Positions 6,495 to 7,610 of a DNA stretch of 7,610 nt are shown in pieces. The DNA is from Armatimonadota bacterium. Lineage in GTDB: Bacteria > Armatimonadota > Zipacnadia > Zipacnadales > VGFC01. The stretch's first letter is position 1. The number at the start of each line of letters is the position of its first letter. The position numbers were made by a program, and so were the translations under genes. Location: positions 1 through 7,610 of the forward strand of contig VGFB01000167.1 in assembly GCA_016869015.1 (NCBI GenBank), read 5' to 3'. The notes under the pieces were generated by a model. The model saw only the letters and a list, made by a program, of their open reading frames with translations, made no database searches and was not told the origin of the DNA.

Positions 6495-6508
6495 GCGGGG
6501 AGGACGGC

Positions 6509-6535
6509 TTGAGGGCGATGGGTACGGCAGGATGA
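6509..6535 (+). CDS. Possible 8-codon leader ORF coupled to the S23 gene
   Basis: TTG at 6509 follows SD-like GGGGAGG (6497-6503) by five bases and would encode M-R-A-M-G-T-A-G before TGA at 6533-6535, which overlaps the S23 start in an ATGA junction. An ATG at 6518 in the same frame is an alternative start but has poor SD spacing. The S23 gene itself has only weak GGCAGG directly before its ATG, so coupling would explain how it is translated. This is an inference from spacing only. Confidence 0.3.
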   Translation: MRAMGTAG

Positions 6536-6951
6536 CTCGCTTCCAGCGGTTCGAGGACATCGAGGCTTGGCAGACGGCGCGGCAACTGGCCAACGCGATC
6601 TACGATGCCTCCGAGGAAGGGCCCTTCGCCCGTGACTTCGGGCTGCGTGACCAGGTGCGGAGGGCCGCTGTCTCAGTCCTGTCGAACATAGCAGAGGGCT
6701 TCGAGCGAGAGAGGCCGGCCGAGTTCATCCGCTTCCTGACGATAGCCAAGGGCTCGGTGGGGGAGCTGCGGGCACAGCTGTACATTGTCGCGGACCAGGG
6801 GTACGTGGCACCTGAGTTGTCCGGCCATCTGCGCGATGAGGCGGCCCGAGTCAGCAAGATGCTCGGCGGCCTCATCGCGCATCTGCGGCAGGCCGAACGC
6901 CAACGTGTGGCAGGGGAGCAAGACGCGCGCCAGCGGAAGCTCGATCGCTGA
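6532..6951 (+). CDS. Four-helix bundle protein (S23 / 23S rRNA-intervening-sequence type)
   Basis: 139 residues. Family motifs appear in order: FQRFEDIEAWQTARQLA (4-20), FGLRDQVRRAAVSVLSNIAEGFER (36-59) and FIRFLTIAKGSVGELRAQL (65-83), then a helix at about 95-120. The last ~20 residues are a charged tail beyond the usual core. First described inside 23S rRNA intervening sequences of Leptospira and Coxiella, the family is also widespread as a stand-alone gene of unknown function, and Avd proteins of diversity-generating retroelements are distant relatives. There is no rRNA in this window and no reverse transcriptase, so neither classic context applies. Start: ATG 6532 is the only in-frame start codon between the last stop of the array (TAA 6490) and the conserved N-terminus. 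Confidence 0.93.
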   Translation: MTRFQRFEDIEAWQTARQLANAIYDASEEGPFARDFGLRDQVRRAAVSVLSNIAEGFERERPAEFIRFLTIAKGSVGELRAQLYIVADQGYVAPELSGHLRDEAARVSKMLGGLIAHLRQAERQRVAGEQDARQRKLDR

Positions 6952-6958
6952 TTGTGGG

Positions 6959-7480
6959 GTGACGGCTGTCACGGGGCTGTGGCATCTGCGGGAGCCGCGG
7001 CTTGGGCATCGGGATGAGTACCCGGTCGAGGTACTGTGGCGGTGCGTGGTGGCGAAGTTCGTGTACCAGATCAAGACGTACGCGGAGTTGGTCCGGGAGC
7101 TGTGGCGCAATGGGTCGCTGCGTCGGGTCGTGGGGCTCGAGGGATCGATCCCGCGGGATTACCACTTCAGTCGATTGCTGAAGCGGCTGAGCAGTCCGGT
7201 GGGTCGGCGACTGTTGCAGGCGATATTGCCGGAGGCTTCGGCTTCCCGAAGCAGTCGGGCTCTTGCATGGGCCTGTTGTCGGGCGATGTACTCGGGGGCA
7301 CAGGTCCTCCTCCTCGCGGTTAGCCTCGCAGCGACAACGAAGAGTGGACCCGTGCTGTCTGTTCTCGCCCGCGGCGTATCAAACTGCTGTTCGAGAGCTG
7401 CCCCCCTCGGGGGACAGGGGCACAGAACCAACGACCGAACCCCTTCCCCGCTGCCCCGCGCGACCCCACCCGAGCTGTAA
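6959..7480 (+). pseudogene. Relic of a transposase N-terminal domain (DUF772-like)
   Basis: Reading from GTG 6959, residues 14-80 (nt about 6998-7198) resemble the N-terminal domain of IS transposases: GHRDEYPVEVLWRCVVAKFV, YQIKTYAELVRELWRN, SLRRVVGLEGSIPRD and YHFSRLLKRLSSP. This matches the family pattern of DYPV, a helix with YQ, RELxRNxxLR, then a Pro-containing turn and xFSRFLKRL. Normal members continue for several hundred residues with a DDE catalytic domain; here the frame loses all resemblance after about residue 88 (nt 7222) and runs as Ser/Ala/Arg-rich sequence to TAA at 7478-7480. The usual N-terminal lead-in is also missing. It is therefore a fragment of an old insertion. No terminal inverted repeats or target-site duplication were found. 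It begins eight bases after the S23 stop. Confidence 0.7.
7235..7252 (+). other. Hairpin where the transposase homology ends
   Basis: GCTTCGG (7235-7241) and CCGAAGC (7246-7252) form a perfect 7-bp stem with a CTTC loop, about 13 bases after the last recognisable transposase codon. No T-run follows. Confidence 0.4.
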
Positions 7481-7610
7481 CCCATGTATGGTGCTCCTAG
7501 ACCCTCCCCTCCACAGCCTCTTGCGAAACCGATCCGGCCCGAGAGCTGGGGCCGGATGAGGCGTGATGGAGGTCACATACCCCAGCTGGGGGGGGGTTCT
7601 GGGGGTTGGC
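7253..7610. other. No gene recognised; hairpins and G-rich end
   Basis: Open frames here show no protein family pattern on either strand. Seen instead: a 9-bp hairpin at 7532-7557 (ATCCGGCCC with GGGCCGGAT, 8-base loop), a 12-bp palindrome CCCCAGCTGGGG at 7580-7591, nine consecutive Gs at 7588-7596 and five more at 7601-7605. A C-rich stretch with a small CCCCC/GGGGG hairpin lies at 7401-7413. No tRNA, rRNA or promoter was recognised. Confidence 0.5.

Noticed and set aside
6226..6585. Minus-strand ORFs encoding PPLPPLPP and RYLRYRRY repeats
   Set aside because: They are products of the 9-bp period, which leaves all minus frames open. They overlap the ends of two real genes and have no SD or conserved domain.
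6532..6951. 23S rRNA intervening sequence
   Set aside because: Neither flank shows rRNA sequence; protein genes or transposase debris lie on both sides.
6272..7610. Diversity-generating retroelement, because S23 proteins are related to Avd
   Set aside because: No reverse transcriptase motif and no template/variable repeat pair was found in the window; the array is not adenine-mutagenised in pattern.

Overview
This is a GC-rich window of bacterial type. Every recognisable gene lies on the + strand, with short or overlapping gaps and strong Shine-Dalgarno (SD) sites of the GGAGG/AAGGAGG kind. The mix of genes (a B12-type radical SAM protein, a divergent YchF-like P-loop protein, a URO-D-fold protein, an LppM-like lipoprotein, a UlaE-like isomerase/epimerase and a free-standing S23 four-helix bundle protein) would suit an uncultured lineage such as Armatimonadota, Planctomycetota or a similar environmental phylum. 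That placement is a low-confidence inference, because no rRNA or other marker gene is present.

Layout. 2-1177: radical SAM enzyme, cut at the window's left edge. 1174-2250: YchF/OLA1-like ATPase, joined to the previous gene by an ATGA overlap. 2308-3375: URO-D superfamily protein. 3389-4456: predicted lipoprotein with an LppM-like N-terminal part. 4482-4817: small DUF1232 membrane protein. 4901-5404: GNAT acetyltransferase whose best SD lies just before a hairpin. 5486-6271: sugar-phosphate isomerase/epimerase (TIM barrel) preceded by two hairpins. 6279-6494: minisatellite of 24 units of 9 bp. 6532-6951: S23/four-helix bundle protein. 6959-7480: open frame holding a relic of a transposase N-terminal domain. 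About 7230-7610: no gene seen, but several hairpins and a G-rich end.

How the genes fit together. The first two genes are very probably co-translated, and 2308-4817 looks like a tight run of genes. No single pathway joins the products, so this reads as a housekeeping/accessory gene train. No hairpin in the window is followed by a T-run, so no classical intrinsic terminator can be called.

The most unusual part is 6272-7230. The 9-bp array sits between the isomerase stop and the S23 gene. Its + strand carries nine GGAGGT SD-like cores. It is open as a Gly-Gly-Asn repeat in the isomerase's frame, from that gene's stop codon to a TGA that overlaps the S23 start. It is followed by a possible short leader ORF and then by mobile-element debris. 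The YchF-like protein is the second point of interest: it keeps the P-loop and the NxxE motif but has lost several family hallmarks.
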